Shown here: piece by piece, positions 15,161 through 24,029 of the stretch
How the letters are laid out: each line of letters starts with the position of its first letter
Numbering within the stretch: the stretch's first letter is position 1
Assembly: GCA_902471875.1 (NCBI GenBank)
Contig: CABRLN010000025.1
Location: forward strand, 1 to 33,253
Reading direction: 5' to 3'
DNA from: an uncultured Clostridium sp.
Lineage (GTDB): Bacteria; Bacillota; Clostridia; Oscillospirales; Acutalibacteraceae
Length of the DNA: 33,253 nucleotides
Notes under the pieces: generated by a model
Told to the model about the DNA's origin: nothing
Database searches by the model: none
Seen by the model: the letters and a program-made list of their open reading frames with translations, nothing else
Translations under genes and position numbers: made by a program

Positions 15161-16333
15161 TTAAAACATTGCGTCAGTTTTTGCAGTTTTTGCGGCTGTA
15201 TTTGCAGACATTATTCCGTTTAAATAAATAACATCTGTAATGTGATTTTCTTCAAGATAGTTTTTTAGATTTCTTTCAAAATTATCAATATCAATCAAAT
15301 GTACTTCATTGTAATTGTTTATTAGGAAAGGAACTAAGCTATAACCAAACTTGTCCGCTACAACGGCAATTTTACCGTTTTTAACGTCACTGTTTTTAAG
15401 CACGGTATAAGCACATTCATATGTGTTATAAATGTCACTTGGCAAATCTCCTTGTTTGGTATCGTTATAGTAATAATTCGTTTCTGTAGGAGATTCTGTT
15501 CCTTTTATTAAAGCTGTTGTTTTAACATTTTCAGGCAGATTATAGTATGTTACCTTGTCAGGATTTTTTAAAAGCATAGGGTTACCGTTTGCGGTTTCTT
15601 CAGAAATTGTTGAAGAAATGTGAGAACCTAAAAAAGTGTGGTTAGGTGTTTTAGCTGAAAGCTTGTCAATACTAACAGGCTTTTTGTCCAATGCCTTTGC
15701 AATATCAGTGTAAGCGTAGTATGCACCCAATTGTGTCCAATATTTATCAGTTGCATAGTAAATGTTTTTATTGCGATTTTGTCCTAATGTGTTATAAACA
15801 TCAATAGGGGTAACATCCATAGAAAGTTCAGAGAAAATAGTTGAAATATTTTCTCTTTGATTGTTTGAAAAGGTTTTACTTAGACGTTCAGGCAAAGTAA
15901 TTTCTGTACTGGTTGGAACTACAACATTGTAAATGTTATAATTTTTACCTAATGCTTTTTTGTAATTGTCAATACTTTTTGCATATGCTTTAGCATCAAT
16001 AACACTGCCCTTAAAGGTTTCATAACCCTTATTTTGCCATACATATACAGCACCGTCTAAATAACCGTCACTATTGTCATCACTTTTTAGCTCCGGCATA
16101 TTTTGTTCAACTATAGAATGTCCCGTTGGAGTTTCTATTATTTGTGTAGCGTCTGTATTACCGGGATAGTTTTCAATAGCATTTTGCCCTCTTTGTACTA
16201 AATAAACAACAGCCCAAGCTGAAGCTGCCAACAGCATAATTGTAATTATAACGGCAATAACCTTACCGCTCTTACTTTTCTTTTTTTTTGCATTATTATA
16301 TTTACCTTTTGAATGGGAATCTTTTTTTGACAT
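15161..16333 (-). CDS. Membrane-anchored DHHW-family protein (SGNH/AlgX-like)
   Basis: A 390-residue protein with a basic cytoplasmic N-terminus, one membrane anchor (about residues 28-50) and a large extracellular domain. The segment YATDKYWTQLGAYYAY matches the DHHW-family landmark (usually TDHHWT.LGAYYAY), a group related to the SGNH-fold proteins that handle acyl groups on cell-surface polymers. Here the HH pair has become KY, so the usual catalytic His is absent at that place. Such proteins normally sit beside an MBOAT O-acyltransferase, but none is seen here; the downstream neighbour is a Nudix hydrolase. ATG 16333 has GAAAGGAA upstream, and a consensus-like promoter is at 16393-16421. 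Confidence 0.75.
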   Translation of the reverse strand: MSKKDSHSKGKYNNAKKKKSKSGKVIAVIITIMLLAASAWAVVYLVQRGQNAIENYPGNTDATQIIETPTGHSIVEQNMPELKSDDNSDGYLDGAVYVWQNKGYETFKGSVIDAKAYAKSIDNYKKALGKNYNIYNVVVPTSTEITLPERLSKTFSNNQRENISTIFSELSMDVTPIDVYNTLGQNRNKNIYYATDKYWTQLGAYYAYTDIAKALDKKPVSIDKLSAKTPNHTFLGSHISSTISEETANGNPMLLKNPDKVTYYNLPENVKTTALIKGTESPTETNYYYNDTKQGDLPSDIYNTYECAYTVLKNSDVKNGKIAVVADKFGYSLVPFLINNYNEVHLIDIDNFERNLKNYLEENHITDVIYLNGIMSANTAAKTAKTDAMF

Positions 16334-16392
16334 AAATTATATTTCCTTTCAATTTAAGATAAATGAATCTACCCGAAAATATACCAATACTA

Positions 16393-16421
16393 ATTATAAT
16401 ATAAAACAGTAACAATATCAA
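16393..16421 (-). promoter_or_regulatory. Promoter of the DHHW-Nudix unit
   Basis: On the minus strand: TTGATA (16421-16416), 17-base spacer, TATAAT (16398-16393), 60 bases before the ATG. Confidence 0.75.
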
Positions 16422-16479
16422 GTTGTATGTCTAAAAACAGCATAAATATGTTATTAAGCAAGAATAACTGTACTTGCGG

Positions 16480-16508
16480 TTGAATAAATAGAACATATAT
16501 GATAAAAT
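16480..16508 (+). promoter_or_regulatory. Putative promoter of the aminotransferase-trpS unit
   Basis: TTGAAT (16480-16485) lies 17 bases before TAAAAT (16503-16508), which is extended by TG one base upstream. No T-box leader (stem-loops with a specifier codon) is recognisable in the short gap. Confidence 0.5.
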
Positions 16509-16538
16509 ATAATAACTAAATATTAGGAGTTGAGTTTG

Positions 16539-17729
16539 ATGGAGTATGTTTTTAGCGACAGAGTAAATTCTCTTAAACCATCAGCTATAAGAGAGATTTT
16601 TAAATATGCGGCTGACCCGGAGGTTGTTTCACTTTCGGCAGGAAATCCTGCGCCTGATGCCTTTCCTGTAAAGGAACTTGCAGAGATTTCTGCAAACATT
16701 CTTAAAGAGCATCCTATTGAGGCTTTACAGTACAGTGTAACGGAAGGATATGCTCCGCTTAGAGATTACCTTAAAAAATATATGAAAGAAAAGCATAATA
16801 TAGGTACTGAAAATGATGAGCTTATAATAACCTCAGGTGCACAGCAAATAACGGATCTGGCGGCTAAATCACTTTGTAATGAGGGCGATGTTGTTATTTG
16901 TGAAGCACCAAGCTTTATTGGTTCGCTAAATGCTTTTCGTTCGTACAATGCAAAGCTTGTGGGCGTACCTGTTGAATCTGATGGTATTAATACAGATATT
17001 CTTGAAGATAAGCTAAAAACAGAAAATAATGTTAAATTTATTTATGTTATTCCTAATTTTCAAAATCCTTCAGGCGTTACAATGAATTTGGAAAAGCGCA
17101 AGAAGGTTTATAATCTTGCAAAAAAATACGGTGTGCTTATTCTTGAAGATAACCCATATGGTGAATTACGTTATTCAGGTGAGCATTTGCCGTCCATTAA
17201 GTCTTTTGATACAGACGGAATTGTAATATATTCAGGTTCATTCTCGAAGGTGGTTTCACCGGGAATGCGTGTAGGTTGGTGCGTTGCACCAAACCCTATT
17301 ATACAAAAAATGGTTGTTTGTAAACAGGGGCAAGATGTTCATACCAACATATGGTCTCAAATGGTAATTTACGAATATATTACTAAATATAATTTTGAGG
17401 AACATTTGGACAATTTAAGGAGCCTTTACAAAGAAAAGGCTCAGTTTATGATGGATTTATTAGATATACATTTAGCACCGTATATTACATATGATAAAAT
17501 TGATGGTGGTTTGTTTATTATGTGTAAATTGCCTGAAAATATAGATATGCTGGAGTTCTGTAAAGAGGCAGTAAAAAGAAAGGTTTGCGTTGTTCCGGGA
17601 AATACTTTTTTACCTGATGAAAACGAGGTATCTCATTCTTTTAGAGTAAACTTTTCAACACCTACAGACGCTCAGCTTGTAAAGGGCGTTAAAATTTTAG
17701 GCAAGCTTATAAAAGAGCTTTGCGAATGA
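16539..17729 (+). CDS. PLP-dependent class I/II aminotransferase (LysN/MocR-like)
   Basis: A 396-residue aminotransferase of the fold-type I family, close in layout to 2-aminoadipate and aromatic amino acid aminotransferases. Landmarks are SLSAGNPAPDAFP near the start, TSGAQQITDLAAK (cofactor phosphate loop), PNFQNPSG, LEDNPYGELRY, the PLP-binding lysine in YSGSFSKVVSPGMRVGW, and the substrate-binding Arg in FRVNFS near the C-terminus. There is no winged-helix domain, so it is not a MocR regulator. ATG 16539 follows TTAGGAG (16523-16529); an upstream in-frame TTG at 16530 is too close to that site. trpS follows 13 bases later, so an aromatic substrate is possible, but gene pairing alone does not prove it. 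Confidence 0.88.
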   Translation: MEYVFSDRVNSLKPSAIREIFKYAADPEVVSLSAGNPAPDAFPVKELAEISANILKEHPIEALQYSVTEGYAPLRDYLKKYMKEKHNIGTENDELIITSGAQQITDLAAKSLCNEGDVVICEAPSFIGSLNAFRSYNAKLVGVPVESDGINTDILEDKLKTENNVKFIYVIPNFQNPSGVTMNLEKRKKVYNLAKKYGVLILEDNPYGELRYSGEHLPSIKSFDTDGIVIYSGSFSKVVSPGMRVGWCVAPNPIIQKMVVCKQGQDVHTNIWSQMVIYEYITKYNFEEHLDNLRSLYKEKAQFMMDLLDIHLAPYITYDKIDGGLFIMCKLPENIDMLEFCKEAVKRKVCVVPGNTFLPDENEVSHSFRVNFSTPTDAQLVKGVKILGKLIKELCE

Positions 17730-17742
17730 GGAGGAAGTAAAG

Positions 17743-18750
17743 GTGGAGCAAACACAAGAAAAGAAAAAGATTATTTACAGTGCTATTCAGCCTTCGGGTA
17801 CCATTACCCTTGGCAACTATTTGGGAGCATTAAAAAATTGGATAACATTACAGGATGAATTTAAATGTATATATTCCTTAGCGGATTTGCACACAATAAC
17901 AGTAAGACAAGATCCTGCTAAATTCAGGGCAAATATTTACGAAGCATATGCATTGCTGCTTGCTTGCGGAATAGATCTTGAAAAAAGCTTGTTTTTTATT
18001 CAAAGTCATGTAAGCACACATGCGGAGCTTGCTTGGGTGCTTAACTGCTACACACAGTTTGGCGAGCTTTCAAGAATGACCCAGTTTAAAGATAAATCTG
18101 CAAAGCACGCTGACAATATTAATGCAGGATTATTTACATATCCGTCACTAATGGCAGCAGATATTTTGCTTTATCAGGCAGATATGGTTCCTGTTGGCGC
18201 AGACCAAAAGCAACATCTTGAGCTTACTAGAAATATTGCAGAGCGTTTTAATGGTATATATGGTAATATATTTAAAGTGCCTGACCCTTATATTCCAAAG
18301 GCAGGTGCAAGAGTTATGTCTCTGCAAGATCCTTCGAAGAAAATGAGCAAGTCAGACGAAAATGTTAATTCTTATGTTGCAGTTCTTGATAAGCCTGAGG
18401 TTATTATGAAGAAGTTTAAGCGTGCTATAACTGACAGTGAAGCTTGTGTACGCTATGGTGAAGGCAAGGACGGAATTAATAACCTTATGGGAATTTACTC
18501 TTCGGTTACAGGTAAAACTTTTGATGAAATTGAAAAGGAGTTTGAAGGAAAGGGTTACGGCGACTTTAAAACCGCAGTGGGAGAGGCTGTAGTTGAAGAG
18601 CTTAGACCGATTCAGGAAAGATTTAATAAATTTATTAAAGATAAGGCTTATCTAAAGGAATGCTACGACAAGTCGGCAGATATTGCAAGAAAAATTTCTC
18701 AACGTACATTAGATAAGGCTATGAAAAAAATAGGCTATGTGTTAAAATAA
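17743..18750 (+). CDS. trpS: Tryptophanyl-tRNA synthetase
   Basis: A 335-residue class Ic aminoacyl-tRNA synthetase that charges tRNA-Trp, of normal bacterial length. The HIGH-like region is PSGTITLGNYLGAL (from P17) and the KMSKS loop is at 200-204. YQADMVPVGADQKQHLE is the typical tryptophan and tRNA-binding segment. The start is GTG 17743, supported by GAGGAGG 8 bases upstream; no ATG fits. It is the second gene of a two-gene unit with the aminotransferase and ends before a clear terminator at 18775-18807. Confidence 0.96.
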   Translation: MEQTQEKKKIIYSAIQPSGTITLGNYLGALKNWITLQDEFKCIYSLADLHTITVRQDPAKFRANIYEAYALLLACGIDLEKSLFFIQSHVSTHAELAWVLNCYTQFGELSRMTQFKDKSAKHADNINAGLFTYPSLMAADILLYQADMVPVGADQKQHLELTRNIAERFNGIYGNIFKVPDPYIPKAGARVMSLQDPSKKMSKSDENVNSYVAVLDKPEVIMKKFKRAITDSEACVRYGEGKDGINNLMGIYSSVTGKTFDEIEKEFEGKGYGDFKTAVGEAVVEELRPIQERFNKFIKDKAYLKECYDKSADIARKISQRTLDKAMKKIGYVLK

Positions 18751-18774
18751 CATTAGTATTATTTATGTGAATCA

Positions 18775-18807
18775 GGGTGTATGCCATTTACGCATGCACC
18801 TTTTTGA
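18775..18807 (+). terminator. Terminator of trpS
   Basis: GGTGTATGC (18776-18784) pairs with GCATGCACC (18792-18800), 9 bp with one G-U pair, followed by TTTTTGATTTT. Confidence 0.88.
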
Positions 18808-18810
18808 TTT

Positions 18811-19065
18811 TCATATTATTTATATTTGTTATCGATATTTTTTGTAAGAAATGTTATTATCTAAACATAATGATGTGAGATTGTTGTTATATTATATGTA
18901 TAATATTTCCAATTAATTTTATTTATGTGTAAAATACACAAAAAGAAAATTGATGTTTGTTAATATAGCTGTTGTGTAATGTATAGAAAAACATCTAATA
19001 CCTGTGGTATAATTACTTTGTGCAGTAGTGCATTTATTTTCTATACAAGAAAGGAAGAAAAAGTA
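18811..19065. promoter_or_regulatory. Leader region of the CotH-dockerin gene
   Basis: AT-rich gap with a TATAAT at 18899-18904 but no well-spaced -35. A short palindrome, TGTGTAAAATACACA at 18926-18940, may be an operator. The leader before ATG 19066 would be unusually long (over 100 bases). An in-frame ATG exists at 18979, but it has no ribosome site and would put 29 residues before the signal peptide. Confidence 0.35.
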
Positions 19066-21543
19066 ATGAAAACCTTAAAAGCAACAATGTCTGCAACATT
19101 AGCTGTTATATTGTCTTTGTTAATTATAACCGCTTGTTTGCCTGTTACAGCTTTTGCTGTAAATAATAGTACAGCACCTGACTATGTTACAGCAAGCAGC
19201 GGCAAGGCGTTGTGGGCAGAGGGCACAACAACAGACACTAAAAATAATATTGATGCCGTAAAGTGGTATCAAAAAGACGGTACATATTACTGGTTTTTAC
19301 CGTCATCATCCGATTTATCTAACTTGACTGTTTACCATAATTTTGCCAGTGTAAAAATTAACAATACTCAAATTGTCAGCGGTAATAGCTACGGCTTTTT
19401 TGAAAACAACAAAAGCTACATAGTAGAAGCTGACGGAAAATCTTATTCGCTATGTATACAAAAGGCAAACGGTATAGGTTCTATGTTCTTTACGACAGAA
19501 AGCGGTAACATGAATTATATTCACAGCAAAAAGGGTAATGCCGAATCGGGAAAAATGGTTGTAATTGACTATGACGGCAGTGTTTCATATGACAACGATC
19601 TTGATTCGATTAAGGGCAGAGGTAATTCTACATGGAGATTAGATAAAAAGCCATATAACATTAAGCTTGCTAAAAAAACATCATTAATGGGTATGGACAA
19701 AAATAAAAAATGGTGTTTACTTGCAAATGCGCAGGAACATTCTATGATAAGAAACGTACTTATGTATGACCTTGCAAACGAAACAGGACTTGACTATTCA
19801 CCTGAATCACGTTTTGTAGATTTATATGCAAACGGCGAATACTTAGGTACATATCAGCTTACACAAAAGGTAGAAGTCGGTGATGGTGATTTAGTAGATA
19901 TTACTGACCTTGAGGCTAATACAGAAGATGCTGTTGCAGCAGGTACAGGCTTAGAGGATGTTGATATTGAGAAAATGTACAGTAACCAAAAGTACAGTTC
20001 AAATGGCAGAACAGCTTACAGAATTCCATATAATCCTTCTGATATTACAGGCGGTTATTTGATGGAATTTGTAGTTGCTATTGACGAGCCAAGCAGTTTT
20101 ACTACAAAGGGCGGTCAATGTGTAAATATGAAAGGTCCTGAATTTTGTTCGGTAGAGCAAATTAATTATATAGCAGATTTTATGCAAGACCTTGAGGATG
20201 CTTTATATTCATCAAACGGTTATAACTCAAAGGGAAAGCATTACACAGATTATATCGATATTAAGTCTGCGGCTATTATGTATTTGCTTCAAGAATTTTC
20301 TGTAAATGTTGACGGCGGTATTTCCAGCTGTTTCTTCTACAAAGATTCTGACATTACAGGTGATGGCAAGGTACATGCAAGTCCTTGTTGGGACTTTGAT
20401 GTTGCATTGGGCAATCTTACAAATGTAAAAGACGGAGTAAGCATGACCTCATATGACCAGTGGTTTATAAGAGATTCTTACCGCTATTCAAGTACTCGCA
20501 CAGTATTTTCACAGCTTTGTCAGCATCAAGATTTTATTGCTGAGGTTGAAAAAGTGTGGAAAAATAATTTTTTACCTGCATTATCAATAGTTACAGGCAA
20601 TGCACAAGGAACAGGCAGATTGCAAAGTATGCAGGATTATTATGACTTACTTTTACCATCATCAGTAATGAATTATACAAGATGGAATATCAGTGATAAT
20701 CTGCTTGTCAGCCAAGCAGGTATTACTCACGAACAGCAGTATAACTATTTGAAAAATTTTGTAAATGGAAGAATTAGTTTCTTAAATACAGGTTTGTTAG
20801 ATTTGGCAGGGGCAAAAGAGCAAGCTGTTAAGGAAATTGACACTCTTATTGCAACATATAGCAAAGAATATTCTGCTGATATTTTAAGTCAAATGAAGGA
20901 AATTGCAGAACAGGGAAAGACAGAAATTAATAAGGCTACATCTACATCACAAGTAAGCAGTATTCTTGAAAATACAATTAACGCTATTAACAGTTGTAAA
21001 GCAGATGTTATTTATTTTGATAATTCTAAGGCCAAATGGGAAAAGGTTTATATTTATAGTTGGGGTGGTTCACTGAATGTCGATTGGCCGGGTGTTGAGA
21101 TGATCAATGAAGGTAATGATATTTACAGTTACACAATTTCCGGCGAAATTAGTAATATTATCTTTACTAACGGTAAGTCTGAAACAACGAACGATAAACG
21201 CCAAACTGCTGACTTAACTTTCCAGGGTAATAATACAATTTATAAGGTTGAAGCTGATTCAAGTTATTATGATAATAATAAAAAGGCATACATTCATGGC
21301 GGTGAGTGGAGTAAATACACACCTGAAATAGAGATTATGTATGGCGATGTAAACGGTGACGGAAATATAAGTGTTACTGATGGTGTTTATATTCTTAGAG
21401 ATGTACTTGGGTTAAAAAAGCTTAACGCCGATCAAAAAATTGTTGCTGATGTAAATGGCGATGGAAAAATTACTACAGTTGACTGTGTGCTTATTCAAAG
21501 ACATGTGATGGGATTTATTACAAAATTTCCTGTAGAGATGTAA
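19066..21543 (+). CDS. Secreted CotH kinase-like protein with CBM26-like module and type I dockerin
   Basis: An 825-residue exported protein. Residues 1-31 are a signal peptide. A beta-rich region precedes the CotH kinase domain, which starts near GRGNSTW (residue 184), continues through KPYNIKLAKK and NGEYLGTYQLTQKVE, and has the metal-binding DFD near residue 443. Residues about 648-745 (KVYIYSWGG, WPGVEM, NIIFTNG) look like a CBM26-type starch-binding module. Residues about 760-825 are a type I dockerin with two DVNGDG calcium repeats, which would dock the protein onto a cohesin scaffold. CotH kinases phosphorylate proteins, as known for the spore coat. ATG 19066 is set by AAAGGAAG and the signal peptide. 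Confidence 0.88.
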   Translation: MKTLKATMSATLAVILSLLIITACLPVTAFAVNNSTAPDYVTASSGKALWAEGTTTDTKNNIDAVKWYQKDGTYYWFLPSSSDLSNLTVYHNFASVKINNTQIVSGNSYGFFENNKSYIVEADGKSYSLCIQKANGIGSMFFTTESGNMNYIHSKKGNAESGKMVVIDYDGSVSYDNDLDSIKGRGNSTWRLDKKPYNIKLAKKTSLMGMDKNKKWCLLANAQEHSMIRNVLMYDLANETGLDYSPESRFVDLYANGEYLGTYQLTQKVEVGDGDLVDITDLEANTEDAVAAGTGLEDVDIEKMYSNQKYSSNGRTAYRIPYNPSDITGGYLMEFVVAIDEPSSFTTKGGQCVNMKGPEFCSVEQINYIADFMQDLEDALYSSNGYNSKGKHYTDYIDIKSAAIMYLLQEFSVNVDGGISSCFFYKDSDITGDGKVHASPCWDFDVALGNLTNVKDGVSMTSYDQWFIRDSYRYSSTRTVFSQLCQHQDFIAEVEKVWKNNFLPALSIVTGNAQGTGRLQSMQDYYDLLLPSSVMNYTRWNISDNLLVSQAGITHEQQYNYLKNFVNGRISFLNTGLLDLAGAKEQAVKEIDTLIATYSKEYSADILSQMKEIAEQGKTEINKATSTSQVSSILENTINAINSCKADVIYFDNSKAKWEKVYIYSWGGSLNVDWPGVEMINEGNDIYSYTISGEISNIIFTNGKSETTNDKRQTADLTFQGNNTIYKVEADSSYYDNNKKAYIHGGEWSKYTPEIEIMYGDVNGDGNISVTDGVYILRDVLGLKKLNADQKIVADVNGDGKITTVDCVLIQRHVMGFITKFPVEM

Positions 21544-21585
21544 GGGCATAGTCCCAAAATAAAGGCATATATTAACAATATTAAC

Positions 21586-21615
21586 ATCAAGGGCAATCGA
21601 AAGACTGCCCTTGAT
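21586..21615 (+). terminator. Hairpin downstream of the CotH-dockerin gene
   Basis: ATCAAGGGCA (21586-21595) pairs perfectly with TGCCCTTGAT (21606-21615) across a 10-base loop, 43 bases after the stop. There is no T-run after it, so termination efficiency is uncertain. Confidence 0.6.
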
Positions 21616-21666
21616 GTGCATATACAGAAAAGGTTACGAATTGTTACAAAAATTACTTTATAGCTC

Positions 21667-21695
21667 TTGACAAAATATTTGACTATGGATATAAT
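21667..21695 (+). promoter_or_regulatory. Consensus sigma-A promoter of yceD-rpmF
   Basis: Perfect TTGACA (21667-21672), 17-base spacer, perfect TATAAT (21690-21695), as expected for a strongly expressed ribosomal protein unit. Confidence 0.9.
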
Positions 21696-21749
21696 ATTAT
21701 ACAGTGTTTTGAAACTGCCCATATTGTTTGTTTAAAAGAGGTGTGCAAA

Positions 21750-22244
21750 ATGATTCTTGACTTAAAAAGTATTTTTGTTGAAGAAGGTTCAGTATTGCAC
21801 AAAGAACACTTGCTTTCTATGGCAGACATTAAGGTTGACGGCATGTGTCCGTTTGCTGAACCTGTAAAGGTAGATATTACGGCAGAAAATCGAGCAGGGT
21901 TAGTTAAGCTTTCTCTGGCAACTAGCTTTAACTACCAACAGCCTTGCGATCGTTGCGGAGCCGACGTAACAAAGGATATGCATTATAACTTTGAGCATTA
22001 TTTAGTTACATCCCTAAGCGGTGACCAAAATGACGATTATATCGAAACTCCTGATCACACCATAGATGTTGACGAGCTTACTGTAACAGATATTCTTTTG
22101 GAGCTGCCGTCAAAAAATTTATGCAGTGATTTCTGTAAGGGGCTTTGCCCTATATGTGGTGCAGATCTTAACAAAACAACTTGCAGCTGTAGCACAAAAC
22201 AGACAGACCCTCGTTTAGAGGTGTTAAGACAACTTATTGATTAA
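21750..22244 (+). CDS. yceD: DUF177/YceD family protein
   Basis: A 164-residue cytoplasmic protein of the YceD (DUF177) family, which across bacteria is encoded next to rpmF and is linked to large ribosomal RNA or ribosome maturation. CX2C motifs at C66/C69 (PCDRCG) and in the tail (FCKGLCPICGADLN, CSC) suggest a bound zinc ion. ATG 21750 follows AAAGAGGTG; the in-frame GTG at 21741 lies inside that ribosome site. It is followed by rpmF after 56 bases and shares the consensus promoter at 21667-21695. Confidence 0.88.
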   Translation: MILDLKSIFVEEGSVLHKEHLLSMADIKVDGMCPFAEPVKVDITAENRAGLVKLSLATSFNYQQPCDRCGADVTKDMHYNFEHYLVTSLSGDQNDDYIETPDHTIDVDELTVTDILLELPSKNLCSDFCKGLCPICGADLNKTTCSCSTKQTDPRLEVLRQLID

Positions 22245-22300
22245 ATGAACCTGTAATTTAGGTTCGGAAAATAATTTTGTAGTAAAAGGAGAGGCTAAAA

Positions 22301-22483
22301 ATGGCAGTACCAAAGAGAAAAACATCTCATGCTAGAAAGAATAAGAGAAGATCAACAGTTTGGAAAATGGAAGCTCCTGCTCTTGTAAAGTGCTCTAACT
22401 GCGGTGAGTACAAAACACCTCACAGAGTTTGTGGTGCTTGTGGCTTCTACAATGGCAGAGAAGTTGTAAAAAAGGACATTTGA
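22301..22483 (+). CDS. rpmF: 50S ribosomal protein L32
   Basis: A 60-residue ribosomal protein: the canonical MAVPKRKTSHARKNKRRS start, then a zinc-ribbon with CSNCGEYKTPHRVCGACG (all four Cys kept, so the zinc-binding form). It has an AAAAGGAGAGG site before the ATG and a strong terminator just downstream at 22504-22538. Confidence 0.98.
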   Translation: MAVPKRKTSHARKNKRRSTVWKMEAPALVKCSNCGEYKTPHRVCGACGFYNGREVVKKDI

Positions 22484-22503
22484 TTTACTGGAAATTTTAT
22501 TTA

Positions 22504-22538
22504 AAGAGGAGGATTTTTATTCCTCCTCTTATTTTTTT
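22504..22538 (+). terminator. Terminator of rpmF
   Basis: AAGAGGAGGA (22504-22513) pairs perfectly with TCCTCCTCTT (22521-22530), followed by ATTTTTTT. Confidence 0.93.
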
Positions 22539-22684
22539 CTGGTTTTTATGGAAGATTTTTACCTTATGTGGTAAAATAAAAAACATAATTATATCTTATA
22601 GTTTTAGGCAATTGCACACAATGATATTGTGCATATTGCTTTAATAATGCAAGAAATAAATATTAAGTAAAAGGAGGCAATAAT

Positions 22685-24007
22685 ATGGCAAGACCGGTAA
22701 TAGCTATTGTAGGCAGACCTAATGTTGGAAAATCCACCTTGTTTAATAAGCTGGTGGGTGAAAGAATATCAATAGTTGATGATACCCCGGGGGTTACACG
22801 TGACAGAATTTACGGTAAGGTAGAATGGCTTGACAAAGTTGCTGATATTATAGACACAGGTGGTATAGAACCATATTCGGACGATATAATTTTAAAACAA
22901 ATGCGCAGACAGGCAGAACTGGCTATTGATGCAGCAGATGTTATTATTTTGGTAACAGACCTTAAAAGCGGCTTGGTTACAACCGATATAGAGGTTGCTA
23001 CAATGCTGCAAAAAAGTGGCAGACCTATTGTGTTGTGTGTAAATAAATGTGACAAAATAGGTGAGCCGGATCCTGAATTTTACGAATTTTATAACCTTGG
23101 TATAGGCGACCCTATACAGGTTTCGTCGGTACACGGTCATGGTACAGGCGACTTGCTTGAGGCTGTTTTTGAACATATTCCTGACAGTGCTTGGAATGAT
23201 GACGACGGTGAGGTAATTAATGTTGCGGTTATTGGTAAACCTAATGTTGGAAAAAGCTCTCTTATAAATAGAATTACAGGTGAAGAAAGATGTATTGTTT
23301 CTAACATTGCAGGTACTACACGAGATTCAATTGATACTACTGTTGAAAATGAATTTGGTGTGTTTAATTTTACCGATACGGCAGGTATGCGCAGAAAAAA
23401 CAGGGTGGATGATGCTATTGAAAAATATAGCATTATAAGGGCAAAAATGGCAATAGAACGAAGTGACGTTTGTGTTATTATGATAGATGCCACAGAGGGC
23501 TTTACAGAGCAGGACTCAAAGGTTGCAGGTTTGGCACATGAAGCCGGTAAGGCATGTATTATTGCCGTAAATAAGTGGGACGCTATTGAAAAAGACGGTA
23601 CAACAATGAATTCATATAAAAAAGATCTTGAAAAGGATTTTTCTTTTATGTCATATGCACCTATGATTTTTATTTCTGCAAAAACAGGACAACGCCTTGA
23701 TAAGCTGTTTGAAATGATTAAATCTGTAGCTAACTCGAATTCGATGAGAATTAAAACAGGTACTCTTAATGATGTTCTTGCACAGGCAACTGCAAGGGTA
23801 CAACCGCCTACAGATAAGGGCAGACGGCTAAAAATATTCTATATGACGCAGGCAAGCACAAAGCCGCCTACATTTGTGTGCTTTGTAAATTCTGCTCAGT
23901 TATTTCATTTTTCTTATCAAAGATATTTGGAAAATAGAATAAGAGATACATTTGGTCTTGAAGGGACACCTATACGTTTTGTTATACGTGAACGAGGCGA
24001 TAAATAA
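22685..24007 (+). CDS. der: Ribosome biogenesis GTPase Der (EngA)
   Basis: A 440-residue double GTPase required for 50S subunit assembly. The first G domain has GRPNVGKST (residues 8-16), DTPGVTRD, DTGG and NKCD. The second has GKPNVGKSS, a TTRD switch, DTAG and NKWD. A KH-like domain ends the protein (from about residue 350). The length is normal for the family. ATG 22685 follows AAGGAGG. plsY follows 22 bases after the stop, a pairing frequent in Firmicutes. Confidence 0.97.
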   Translation: MARPVIAIVGRPNVGKSTLFNKLVGERISIVDDTPGVTRDRIYGKVEWLDKVADIIDTGGIEPYSDDIILKQMRRQAELAIDAADVIILVTDLKSGLVTTDIEVATMLQKSGRPIVLCVNKCDKIGEPDPEFYEFYNLGIGDPIQVSSVHGHGTGDLLEAVFEHIPDSAWNDDDGEVINVAVIGKPNVGKSSLINRITGEERCIVSNIAGTTRDSIDTTVENEFGVFNFTDTAGMRRKNRVDDAIEKYSIIRAKMAIERSDVCVIMIDATEGFTEQDSKVAGLAHEAGKACIIAVNKWDAIEKDGTTMNSYKKDLEKDFSFMSYAPMIFISAKTGQRLDKLFEMIKSVANSNSMRIKTGTLNDVLAQATARVQPPTDKGRRLKIFYMTQASTKPPTFVCFVNSAQLFHFSYQRYLENRIRDTFGLEGTPIRFVIRERGDK

Positions 24008-24029
24008 TTTTCATATTTTAGGAGGAGCT

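Noticed and set aside
16334..16538. A T-box leader before the aminotransferase-trpS pair was looked for.
   Set aside because: The gap is short, carries divergent promoters, and no specifier loop or T-box sequence was recognised.
22429..22644. An open frame overlapping the end of rpmF.
   Set aside because: It crosses a strong terminator, has no ribosome site and has a composition unlike a real gene.
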